From Microcaldota archaeon (lineage in GTDB: Archaea > Micrarchaeota > Micrarchaeia > Anstonellales > Bilamarchaeaceae), in the NCBI GenBank assembly GCA_018812625.1, contig JAHJDH010000019.1:1-48401 (forward strand): 48,401 nt of DNA, written 5' to 3'. This document shows positions 37,901 through 46,263 of this stretch, in pieces. The position numbers were made by a program, and so were the translations under genes. The first letter of the stretch is position 1. Each line of letters starts with the position of its first letter. The notes under the pieces are model-generated. The model was not told the DNA's origin, did no database searches, and saw only the letters and a list, made by a program, of their open reading frames with translations.

Positions 37901-40900
37901 ATCGGATTCTGGATTCTTCATTCAGAATACAATAACTTCACTGACAATACTGCATATGAAAATGGCGATGGTTTCTCAGTTTATGATGAAGTTAATTATA
38001 CAAATCTCACTGAAAATACTGCGTATAACAATACTCAGGGTATTAGGATTTCTGACAATTCAACTTACATAACTTTAACCAACAATGAAGTCTTTGACAA
38101 TGGTGCTGGAATCGGAATTTTGGATTCTAATATGACCTCAGTTAATGGAGACCATTTATTTGGCAATGCTGTGGATATGTATGTGGCCAATGCTATTGGC
38201 TCTACTCTACAGTTCCAGGTAGATGCAACAAACGTTATCTTTGACAATCCTCTTGGAAACTACACGAACTTTACAAACCTTTCATTTAGCAATGTTCATG
38301 AATCTGATACTGCATATGCTATAACCTGGGATCAGGAACCTGTATCTAATCCGCTTTCTGGAGAAGTTGAATCCTTTGAAAACAAATTTGTTAATATTAG
38401 CAAACGAGCTCCAAGTGAAGCTGTTTCACTTGATAGTGTTATTTGGCATTGGACTGATACTGAATCAGCAGCTTACAATGAAGATTTACTTGAACTTAGA
38501 AAACACAATGCTACTGATGGTTGGGTTGTACTAAACAACACTCCAGATACTGGAGCAAATACTCTAAGTTTAACTGATCTTGATGAATTCAGTACATTTG
38601 CACTTGTTCAGAACAATGGATGTCCGGCTCCAATTACTGCGCCTGGTACATACCAACTCATGGGCCATACTTATGGAGCTTCAAATGATGTTTCTGAAAT
38701 TCCAGAAGGAGATCTTGATCTTGCATGTATCAAGATTGCATCAAATGATGTTGTCTTTGATTGTAATGGATTTAATATTACAAACAATGGAACCAGCAAT
38801 TCAACAGCATTTGCAATCAATGGTTCACTTTCAGTTGACTACACAAACGTAACAATCCAGAACTGTCCGAGCATCACCAATTATTCATTTGGTGCTTATC
38901 TGTATGCATCCACTGAAGATGTTATCGACAATGTTACCATATATGATACGGTACTTGATTCAATTTACTTCCTGAACATGACATACTCCAATGTTACTTC
39001 AAGCACACTCTATAATTCTGCAGAAGGAGACGGTGTCTCTGTAGATCAGGGAAGCAACAATGTTTTCAGAGAAAATATTGCTTATAACAATTATGAGAAC
39101 GGAATTTATCTGGAGGATTCTCCAGACAACCAGGTTCTAAACAACACGGTTTACTTCAACAATGATGTTGGTGTTCTATCAAATGAACCTGGATCTCTAA
39201 GAAATTTGGTTGCAGACAACATTGGTTATGAGAATGGTATTGCATCATTTGCTGCTACTTATGGTGCAAATGACAATGTGTTTACCAGAAACTGGGCTTA
39301 CAATGATACTGGGTTTGCATTCTACGATGTAAATAGGCCGAACGTAACATTCAACAGAGCAGAAAACGGTTCCGGTATGGGAATGTTATTCCTGGCACCT
39401 GATTCGGATGATGTCGGTTATGTATTTGTAAGCGTAGATGACCTGTACGTTGCAAGTAATTATGCATTCAACTACATGCCAAGAAACGAATCTGATGGTT
39501 ATTACTTCTACAATTGTATCGGCGGTACTTTGATAAACAATACACTTATCAGGTCCAACGACCAAGGATTTGATTTCGATAATGTGTACTTCTTCAATGT
39601 TACAAATAACACGGCACAGGATGTCAATGAAGAAGGAGGATTTTCGTTTGATAACTCTACATATAACTTCATTTCAGACAATATTGCCCGTGGAAATGGA
39701 ATTGGATTTATTTTGAATCAGGGAAGTACAATTAATGCTGTCATTGAGAATCAAGCATTGTTCAATAATATGGGTATTCTGCTTGACGGCAATGCATCTG
39801 GAAATTATGTGCTGAACAACACTGCAACAAGCAACCTTGCTGTCGGCTATGTTGCTGCACTATTCTCAGACAACAATCAGTTTATTGGAAATACTGCAAA
39901 CAATGGAACCGGATTCGCATTCTATCTTGTAGATGGTAATATAGTTGAATCAAATACAGTATCCGGTGGATCCGGAGCAGGCATATCATTACTTCTGCCA
40001 GTTCCTATTAACGATACTGGATTTGTTTTCCTAGGAACCAATAATTCCAGAGTATTCAACAACACTGCATATGATTATTCTGGCGGAGTAAATCACGGAT
40101 TCTTTGCTGATGCAAGCAGCGGAAACAACTTCACAATGAATACTGTATATGATGTTGATTCCTCTGGTTTCTGGATGCAACTTTCCGATTCAAACAACTT
40201 TACCAGAAACATTGTGTATAATTCAACTGATACTGGTATGTACGTTGATTCTTCAGAAAACAACCAATTTGTTGAGAATGAAGTATACAATAATGCATTT
40301 GGATTTGGCCTTGCTGCAGGATCTCAATTCAACTACTATATGAACAATACAGCTCATGACAATGATGCTGGTTTCAGGGTAGATAATTCAAACAGCAACA
40401 CATTTACCATAAACCAAGTGTTTGACAACAACCTTGATGGAATATATGTATTCCCGGCATCAAGCAACAATAACTTTACTGAAAACGAAGTGTTCAACAA
40501 TACTCTAAATGGATTCTTCATAGGCTCTTCAGATGGAAATGCACTCGAGATCAACGAGATACACGATAATCTTGGTGCGGGTGTCAACATTTCCGATTCA
40601 AACCTAACTACATTGATGGGAGATCACATCTATAATAACAACCCGGACTTTGTGGTTGATGGAACTGGAATCGATGTTGCATTAGTTGAAGTAGTATTCG
40701 ATAATCCAGTTGGAAACCTGACTAACTTCACAAACCTTTCAGTAACTGACAATGTGAACTCGGCATACTCGATTAACTGGGCAGCTCAACCAAGTGTTGG
40801 TCTTCCGGGTACATCTCCAGGTGCAAGATCCTTCCTTGGTAAATTTGTAAACATAACAAACCTCACCAGCGGAGTTGTAATTGACAATTTGGTCTGGCAT

Positions 40901-42106
40901 TGGACTGACGCAGAGACTGTTGGATATACTGAGGGCAGATTTGAAGTTCGAAGATTCGTTACTGGTATCTGGGCAACTACTCCAGACGTACTAGATACTG
41001 GTGCAAACACTCTGACACTTTCAAATGCAAGTAACTTCAGCACATTTGCAATTCTGGAAGCTCCGGAAGATGATGATAATGATGATGGCGGAAAGTCAAG
41101 TGTGGATGTATCATTCTCATCAACATGCGATGGCAATGTTGTTCGGGTAATCGGCACAACTCCAAAAGACGGATTTACTGTGCTTGTTGATCATGCAGTT
41201 TCGCTTAGTGAAATTGCATCTGGAACAACTAATGAAGATGGTGAATTTGAATTCCCAGGATGTGGAATTGGAGTCAAGATAACCGTCAAAAAATCGACAT
41301 ACTTTACAGAGACCCTATATGAAGATCTAATAGCATGTCCATTATGTGATCTTGAATGCGGTGATGATCTAGACTGTGAGGATAATGAACACTGTGTTGA
41401 CAACATGTGCGAACTTGTTGATTGTGACTGTGGTGAGATAGAAAATCACCAATGCAATGAATATCAATGCTGTTCTGATGCAGACTGTCCGGAGGGTCTT
41501 GTTTGCCAGGATAATTCATGTACAAATGAATGTACTTCTGATGCAGACTGTGAATCCACAGAATTCTGTAACATTGAAGAAGGTGCAGAAGGCGGATCCT
41601 GCGAAGAGCTCACTGGCCAATGCGGTTATGCTGATAACCATGTTTGGAATGTATATGAATGTGGTGAAGAAGGCTGCCCAGAATGTCCTGAGCAATATGT
41701 TTGCGAAGAACACATTTGCGAGCCAATTCCTGAACTTGATGGTCCTGAAACAGCATTCGTTGGAGAGTCTGGAATAATAAACGCAACAGAGGGACGTGAT
41801 CCATGTATCGATTGTGATATCGTGATCAGACTTCCTGATGGAAGCAGTATCCATGGCAAAACTGACTCTGGCGGACAAATCAAAGTGCCATTGAACATGG
41901 AGGGAAAATACACCTTTAGTCTTGTTCAGGATGGAGAAACAGTAGATTCACTTACTGTTGATGCGCTAGTAAAGCCTCAAGTTACTCCTGAGAAACCACC
42001 AACCAGTATTTTGGATGATCTTGGTGCATGGTTGCTTTGGCTGCTACTGCTTCTTGTATTGGTGTTTGCCTTTGTGATCTACAGAAGAAGACAGCACCAA
42101 AAATAA
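34979..42106 (+). CDS. Giant (2375 aa) surface protein with three beta-helix modules, Cys-rich C-terminal region and TM anchor
   Basis: Signal peptide MRPIFVLAVLLALVSISFS; three modules starting CQVINSPGTYDL / NCPIISAPGSYTQG / GCPAPITAPGTYQLMG; C-term WLLWLLLLLVLVFAFVIYRRRQHQK. Confidence 0.88.
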   Translation: MRPIFVLAVLLALVSISFSIDVSSCQVINSPGTYDLINSFGGSTTNYWYATYTTCILVNNTQNVIIDCHGYSVNETAGTSGAPIAVRNSSNVVIQNCNLNGARGVAFNNVNYTNVTNNNISANWAVVSAGGGYDYYNLFEYNDIAAGTYGFFYPVANSTIRYNNVTAPGSGAYLFSGNNLITDNYAYNSPRCYGVSGDELRRNIAYNCSDSCYSIPYTSGGAEFINNTADTCGDGFSTAGGEGALFQDNIIRNSNNGVYLETRFSEGIDYARYNVIDGNQITNCGVGMTGYFDILNNFTDNVITGSTLYGIQMNSSNNDYFSGNIVTGSTGDGVVLNWVTNTDFIDETSSSNGGDGLHLESSTNNLVDPSYFCNNTGHGIALNSSSSNNINDSVACNNTGSGMYLDNSTLNNITNNTVYNNTGSGIYLTDSSNNTMTLNDVYDNAQVGVGFTGAPGGGSKFNDLFSNNIYGNRGGVSIISYFATVFAPYVSNNNVLSNNEIYDNTEHGVYSRNSVFQMSFDHLYNNGLDMNLSAPSDPTAFGFGFIMANAIIDNPTGTYQNFTNLTIGDYVEVGTAYTINWSNTPAALPPAFDQFKGFIEITNATPGVIIDGIQWKWHDGELAGFDENNFELWEHDGSWSEVANATLTTGSNNIIVTNLSSFSSFGILQNNNCPIISAPGSYTQGVDYVGAPNSVSIIGYPTITNTCIYINSSDVIFDCDGYTVTHDSTPLGDVGITFYPGYDNITLLNCEASLYEIGLFGIGVNGTTVQNNTFHSNYNGVILRDSYSNILQGNVAYNNSNTGFLHFDFYSSNLVGNTAYNNTDGIAISTASGINASFNTLHSNLLDGFLLSNASFNRLSDNVAYNNSDDGFDLVSYNSTFEDNLAYDNSNHGFHIQSGMARSIPYYSDNSTVMNNTAYGNTGNGFHLTGDETNALLEVLVVDNVAYGNENGFYLNESDYITIYNNTAHDHSGEIGFWILHSEYNNFTDNTAYENGDGFSVYDEVNYTNLTENTAYNNTQGIRISDNSTYITLTNNEVFDNGAGIGILDSNMTSVNGDHLFGNAVDMYVANAIGSTLQFQVDATNVIFDNPLGNYTNFTNLSFSNVHESDTAYAITWDQEPVSNPLSGEVESFENKFVNISKRAPSEAVSLDSVIWHWTDTESAAYNEDLLELRKHNATDGWVVLNNTPDTGANTLSLTDLDEFSTFALVQNNGCPAPITAPGTYQLMGHTYGASNDVSEIPEGDLDLACIKIASNDVVFDCNGFNITNNGTSNSTAFAINGSLSVDYTNVTIQNCPSITNYSFGAYLYASTEDVIDNVTIYDTVLDSIYFLNMTYSNVTSSTLYNSAEGDGVSVDQGSNNVFRENIAYNNYENGIYLEDSPDNQVLNNTVYFNNDVGVLSNEPGSLRNLVADNIGYENGIASFAATYGANDNVFTRNWAYNDTGFAFYDVNRPNVTFNRAENGSGMGMLFLAPDSDDVGYVFVSVDDLYVASNYAFNYMPRNESDGYYFYNCIGGTLINNTLIRSNDQGFDFDNVYFFNVTNNTAQDVNEEGGFSFDNSTYNFISDNIARGNGIGFILNQGSTINAVIENQALFNNMGILLDGNASGNYVLNNTATSNLAVGYVAALFSDNNQFIGNTANNGTGFAFYLVDGNIVESNTVSGGSGAGISLLLPVPINDTGFVFLGTNNSRVFNNTAYDYSGGVNHGFFADASSGNNFTMNTVYDVDSSGFWMQLSDSNNFTRNIVYNSTDTGMYVDSSENNQFVENEVYNNAFGFGLAAGSQFNYYMNNTAHDNDAGFRVDNSNSNTFTINQVFDNNLDGIYVFPASSNNNFTENEVFNNTLNGFFIGSSDGNALEINEIHDNLGAGVNISDSNLTTLMGDHIYNNNPDFVVDGTGIDVALVEVVFDNPVGNLTNFTNLSVTDNVNSAYSINWAAQPSVGLPGTSPGARSFLGKFVNITNLTSGVVIDNLVWHWTDAETVGYTEGRFEVRRFVTGIWATTPDVLDTGANTLTLSNASNFSTFAILEAPEDDDNDDGGKSSVDVSFSSTCDGNVVRVIGTTPKDGFTVLVDHAVSLSEIASGTTNEDGEFEFPGCGIGVKITVKKSTYFTETLYEDLIACPLCDLECGDDLDCEDNEHCVDNMCELVDCDCGEIENHQCNEYQCCSDADCPEGLVCQDNSCTNECTSDADCESTEFCNIEEGAEGGSCEELTGQCGYADNHVWNVYECGEEGCPECPEQYVCEEHICEPIPELDGPETAFVGESGIINATEGRDPCIDCDIVIRLPDGSSIHGKTDSGGQIKVPLNMEGKYTFSLVQDGETVDSLTVDALVKPQVTPEKPPTSILDDLGAWLLWLLLLLVLVFAFVIYRRRQHQK
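35045..41060 (+). repeat. Three in-frame coding modules of the giant protein (approx. 35045-36985, 36988-38610, 38617-41055)
   Basis: Each module ends with a similar block: NFTNL(T/S)...Y.I.W...F.G/NK(F)..IT..VIDG/SLVWHWTD.E...L..N..D.GANTL.L..L..FSTFAI/LVQN. Confidence 0.7.
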
Positions 42107-42120
42107 CTTTTTTCTTTTTT
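42107..42120 (+). terminator. Oligo-T terminator candidate
   Basis: CTTTTTTCTTTTTT directly after the TAA of the giant gene. Confidence 0.4.
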
Positions 42121-42186
42121 CCAGTTTTTCCCACCTAATAACAGTTCTTTTAAACGTTACTAAATATATTAATTCGTGGGGTATTC

Positions 42187-43089
42187 ATGAAATTAAACAG
42201 AAGGCGATTTTTAGGACGGGCTGGCGCAGCTGCTGCTTTGCTATTTGTAAGCGGATGCGGTCCGCATTTAGAAAACATAAGAGATTCTTCTCAAGATTCA
42301 AAAGCAACTTCGAAAGTTCTTTCTATTCTCAGATCTACTATTAATAAATCCGGTCCACTTGATGCAGAGAGTACTGCTCTTGTTCAAATGGGCGATTCGG
42401 CTATTCCTGGCATGCTAAGTGCTTTACGTGATGAAGATCAGGAACTTCGAGCTAGTGCTGTTTGGGGACTTGGCGAGATGGTTGAACAAAATGAAAGTAA
42501 TGTTCAAATGCTAACTACTGTGCCTCCTTTAATCGAAGCATTGTCTGATCCATACTGGAAAGTTCGACAGGGAGCTGCATGGGTTCTTGGTGGACTTGGA
42601 AGAATTTATCCAAGTGATAAGCAAATGAAGGGAGCAACTCCAGTTCTAACAACAAAGCTTCAAGATTCAAAAGTTGAGGTTAGGCAAGCTGCTGCTATGG
42701 CACTTAGGACTCTTGGAAATGCCTCTTCTATTCCCCCACTTATGGAATCTCTATCTGATTCTGAAATGACTGATTATGCTCAAGAAGCATTAGTCGCATT
42801 GGGAGATCCAGTGCCATTAATTGCCGCTTTGTCTACGACCGATGAAGCATCAAGAAGGCTCATTATCCGTGTTCTTGGTGAAATGGGAGCTGTTGCTACT
42901 TCGCAGTTAATAGAAGGCCTTGCGAATTCTGATGCAAATATAAGATTAGGTTGTGCAAATGCTCTCACTCGCATTGGAACTGCAACAACTGCAGTACCAG
43001 CATTAGAGCGTGTTCTTGAAAACGATCCTGATCAAAGAGTTCGTGATGCAGCACAAATTGCAATTGATGCAACTTATGTTAGCAATTAA
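42187..43089 (+). CDS. HEAT-repeat lipoprotein with twin-arginine-type signal
   Basis: MKLNRRRFLGRAGAAAALLFVSGCGPH: RRRFLG Tat-like motif plus SGC lipobox; repeats such as VPPLIEALSDPYWKVRQGAAWVLGGLG. Confidence 0.75.
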   Translation: MKLNRRRFLGRAGAAAALLFVSGCGPHLENIRDSSQDSKATSKVLSILRSTINKSGPLDAESTALVQMGDSAIPGMLSALRDEDQELRASAVWGLGEMVEQNESNVQMLTTVPPLIEALSDPYWKVRQGAAWVLGGLGRIYPSDKQMKGATPVLTTKLQDSKVEVRQAAAMALRTLGNASSIPPLMESLSDSEMTDYAQEALVALGDPVPLIAALSTTDEASRRLIIRVLGEMGAVATSQLIEGLANSDANIRLGCANALTRIGTATTAVPALERVLENDPDQRVRDAAQIAIDATYVSN

Positions 43090-44339
43090 TTCTTTATTTT
43101 AACTTTTGAAATTACTCTTCTTTGTTTTGTTCCTATTTTTTGAATTTTATCAACTATCTCTATTTCAATGGTGACATTCTCGTTCAAACATGCTTCCTTT
43201 ATCCTATCTATCATCTCTTTCTCATGTTTGAATCCATCTTTGGTTGGGATCACTTTTACAACAAACAAATCTGGTCTTTCCTGAATTATCTGATATTCAG
43301 ATATCCCTTTGTATATATCTCCTCTATATTCTACCAGAATTTTCATCGGAGTTATCTTTCTTCCGCTGGGCAGTGTTATCATGTCATCGCACCTTCCTTC
43401 AATTGATTTCAAAACAGGAAGGCTTCTTCCACAGGAACATTCTTTTCCCCAGCTGGCAAGGTCTCCTATCTTATATCTTATCAGAGGCATCGTTGTGTTT
43501 CGAAGAGATGTTAGAACTACCTCTCCAAGCCCGCTATTTTTTGCATTTCCTTTTGAATCAACAATTTCCAGAATCACGGAATTCGTGTTAATGTGCAAAC
43601 TGTGTTCTTCCGGACATTCCCAGCCAAGCGGACCAAATTCCCAGCATCCATACATGTTGAATACAGGACAGGAAAATGATTCTTCTATGGTTTTTCTATA
43701 ATCTTTTGTAAGCATTTCAGCTCCGCAAATAGCTGATTTGAGTTTAATCGGATTTTCCATATTGGCTTTTGCTATCAGATATATCATACTGGGATATCCG
43801 CCAAGTCCGTCTACTTTCTTTTTTCTCATAATGGAAAGAATGTTTCCTATATCCTCATTTACATGGAAAAAAATATTCCTGAATAATCCGAATTTTGAAT
43901 CGAATCTTGGTTTTTGGTAGTAGCCTCTAGCTTCAATTCTAGCTATCACATCCAAAGGAGAACGTCCTTTTTCAAGAGCCGAAGCATCGTCTAAGCATTT
44001 ACGAAAAAGTGAAGATTCCATGTCTGAGTAAATCTTCATTGGCTTTCCACTTGAACCTGAGGTTCTGAGAACTTTCAAATCTTGTTTATTTATCCCATTT
44101 CTGATAAAAGAATCAGGATTATCGCGAACTTTATTTTTTTCAGTAATTGGAAAATCAGACAATGAATCTACTGGAGATTCAAAGAGATGTTTATAATATT
44201 CGGTCTCTGATGCAGCTTGAAACATTTTTTCTAATTGTTCCTCCTGAACTTTTTTTAGGAGGTTAGTGTCTCTCCATTGCCTCTTGATTTCTAGAATGGT
44301 TCTCAATTCTTTAAGATTCACAATATCTATGTTGAACAA
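43086..44339 (-). CDS. Adenylate-forming enzyme, phenylacetate-CoA ligase/CapK-like
   Basis: FPITEKNKVRDNPDSFI, VLRTSGSSGKPMKIYSD, MYGCWEFGPLGWECPEEHSLHIN, LIRYKIGDLASWGKECSCGRSLPVLKSIEGRCDDMI. Confidence 0.85.
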   Translation of the reverse strand: MFNIDIVNLKELRTILEIKRQWRDTNLLKKVQEEQLEKMFQAASETEYYKHLFESPVDSLSDFPITEKNKVRDNPDSFIRNGINKQDLKVLRTSGSSGKPMKIYSDMESSLFRKCLDDASALEKGRSPLDVIARIEARGYYQKPRFDSKFGLFRNIFFHVNEDIGNILSIMRKKKVDGLGGYPSMIYLIAKANMENPIKLKSAICGAEMLTKDYRKTIEESFSCPVFNMYGCWEFGPLGWECPEEHSLHINTNSVILEIVDSKGNAKNSGLGEVVLTSLRNTTMPLIRYKIGDLASWGKECSCGRSLPVLKSIEGRCDDMITLPSGRKITPMKILVEYRGDIYKGISEYQIIQERPDLFVVKVIPTKDGFKHEKEMIDRIKEACLNENVTIEIEIVDKIQKIGTKQRRVISKVKIKN

Positions 44340-44380
44340 TGCATTTTAATTCATGAATATTTCGTCAAATCTTCAATTTT

Positions 44381-44998
44381 CTATGATTGAGTATCCGGAG
44401 TTATCTCATATAGCAATACTCTTGCTTGTTTTTTTACCATGATGTCAAAACATGTATAGTTCCATTCATTTTCAATTCCATACCCATGTTTCTTAATGGA
44501 ATTATGGAATCGTTCATAATTCTTCGGATATGCATCAGAATACTGGATCCAGATTCTGCCATTTTTTGTTAGGTATCCTTTAGCTTCCTTGAAGAATCTG
44601 CCAACAACTCCATCTTCATAAACTGCATGGGCAGATGAAGCTTTTGCAGATCCTTCAGACCATGGAGCAGCAAAAATTATCGTATCAAATTTTCCGTTTA
44701 CTTCGGTAAAAAGATCGCTTTGCAAAACAGTGGCATTTGGAACATGTTTTTTTGTTGCCTTAACAGCAGCAGGATTTATGTCTGCTGCAACAACCTCTTT
44801 TGCTCCTTTTTCAAATGCCATCCTGGAAATGACTCCAGAGCCCGGACCTATCTCAAGAACTCTTGTCCCAACATTCATATTATCTTCATATTGTTTTATT
44901 CTTCTTGGAGATGGAGTTAGATATCCTTTTTTGTTAATATAGTCCCAACCTAAAATCTTTGATAATGTAATTCTAAGAAAAGTTCTCATGATTAGCAC
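44381..44998 (-). CDS. SAM-dependent methyltransferase (HemK/PrmC-like small methyltransferase fold)
   Basis: RVLEIGPGSGVISRMAFEKGAKEVVAADINPAAVKATKKHV...FDTIIFAAPWSEG. Confidence 0.75.
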   Translation of the reverse strand: MLIMRTFLRITLSKILGWDYINKKGYLTPSPRRIKQYEDNMNVGTRVLEIGPGSGVISRMAFEKGAKEVVAADINPAAVKATKKHVPNATVLQSDLFTEVNGKFDTIIFAAPWSEGSAKASSAHAVYEDGVVGRFFKEAKGYLTKNGRIWIQYSDAYPKNYERFHNSIKKHGYGIENEWNYTCFDIMVKKQARVLLYEITPDTQS

Positions 44999-45048
44999 CA
45001 GTATTATGTTCGTCCGGCTATTTTTTTATTCTATGTCTACTCGCTCTG

Positions 45049-46158
45049 CTATTCTGGGCACTGGAACATTCCAAGCTCTCTCGTTATTTTCATCTCATCT
45101 AGCATCGTGTTTCTAAAACCAACAACTCCACCACTAATTCTGCTTGCAATGATGCCAATGGTCTCTGGGCTAAGTTCAACATCAAATATAGTACAATCAA
45201 CAAAATGGACTCTTGCAACATGTTCTGAAAAAACATCTGCTATGATCAACCTATTTTTTTCTGCCTGCTCAAAAAAATCAGAAGCATATTCAAGATGTTT
45301 ATCTATTGCACGGTCATCTCTAAATAATTCTTCATCAAGACCGAGCTGTCTAAGATAAATTCTTTGGTTGAACATGTTTCTGCCTTGAGCTGGAATCGGA
45401 TAATAAGAAAATAAGTATTCGTGGTCTACAGCAGTTACTGGAGTATTTTTCCCAAAAACAATCCCTCCTTCATTTCTATCGAGCATCCCAAAAACATAAT
45501 CAAAAGCAGTTATTGCTATTATTCTTTTGAATATCTCAGTATATTCCTGCTTAGTATCAGGAGTATCACTTAATGGCAAAACGAAATGATCAAAAACACC
45601 TCTTCCAGGAGCTCCTGCAATAACTATCCAATCATCAATACACTCACTTCTACAAGATGGCAGTCCAGATATTTCTAGTAATTTGTATCCTGTTTCTTCT
45701 TGCCTGGCATTTCTTGATTTGCAAAATGCTTTTTTTCCATCGCTAAAATCTATTCTCAGTAATTGTCCTGGGCGTGCGTACAATTGGCCCCTTGCAGTTA
45801 GTGGTGTTGTAGATAAAAGTGATATCAGCTCTACTTCTGATTCTGTGCAGCAGAGTTTCTTTGCACTTTCTACTAATATGTCAAGGCTACTTCTATCAAC
45901 CGAATCAATATCTGGTGCGTGTCTAAGTGCAAATTCCCGCTGCCCAAGCTCAAGAGCAACAACACATACTGCGCTTGCTATTTCTGCTCTTCTTTCTTTT
46001 GGAGCTTTCATTAAGTTTGATTCAAGTATCTCTCCAAAAAATCGATTAATGCTGCCATCCTGGATGGCTTGTGCTGCCATCAGCTTGATCTGATTGTCAA
46101 GCCTGAGTTTTTGCAAGTCAATTCCAATACCATTAACATTAATTATGCGAGGAGCCAT
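45049..46158 (-). CDS. Uncharacterised protein with possible atypical (PI3/4-kinase-like) kinase domain
   Basis: KKAFCKSRNARQEETGYKLLEISGLP ... AFDYVFGMLDRNEGGIVFGKNTPVTAVDHEYLF; start chosen at MAPRIINV. Confidence 0.45.
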   Translation of the reverse strand: MAPRIINVNGIGIDLQKLRLDNQIKLMAAQAIQDGSINRFFGEILESNLMKAPKERRAEIASAVCVVALELGQREFALRHAPDIDSVDRSSLDILVESAKKLCCTESEVELISLLSTTPLTARGQLYARPGQLLRIDFSDGKKAFCKSRNARQEETGYKLLEISGLPSCRSECIDDWIVIAGAPGRGVFDHFVLPLSDTPDTKQEYTEIFKRIIAITAFDYVFGMLDRNEGGIVFGKNTPVTAVDHEYLFSYYPIPAQGRNMFNQRIYLRQLGLDEELFRDDRAIDKHLEYASDFFEQAEKNRLIIADVFSEHVARVHFVDCTIFDVELSPETIGIIASRISGGVVGFRNTMLDEMKITRELGMFQCPE

Positions 46159-46263
46159 TTTAACACAAAAATAGATTGTGAATAACATTTTATAAAAGTT
46201 ATCAAAAATGAGAGAATATGATATTAATCAATCTCATGTCATGGGTGCCACTATTTTTTTAAC

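Noticed and set aside
32000-41000. Repetitive pattern that could look like a CRISPR or DNA repeat array
   Set aside because: Repeats are imperfect, in-frame and explained by beta-helix protein coils; no direct repeats with unique spacers of constant length.
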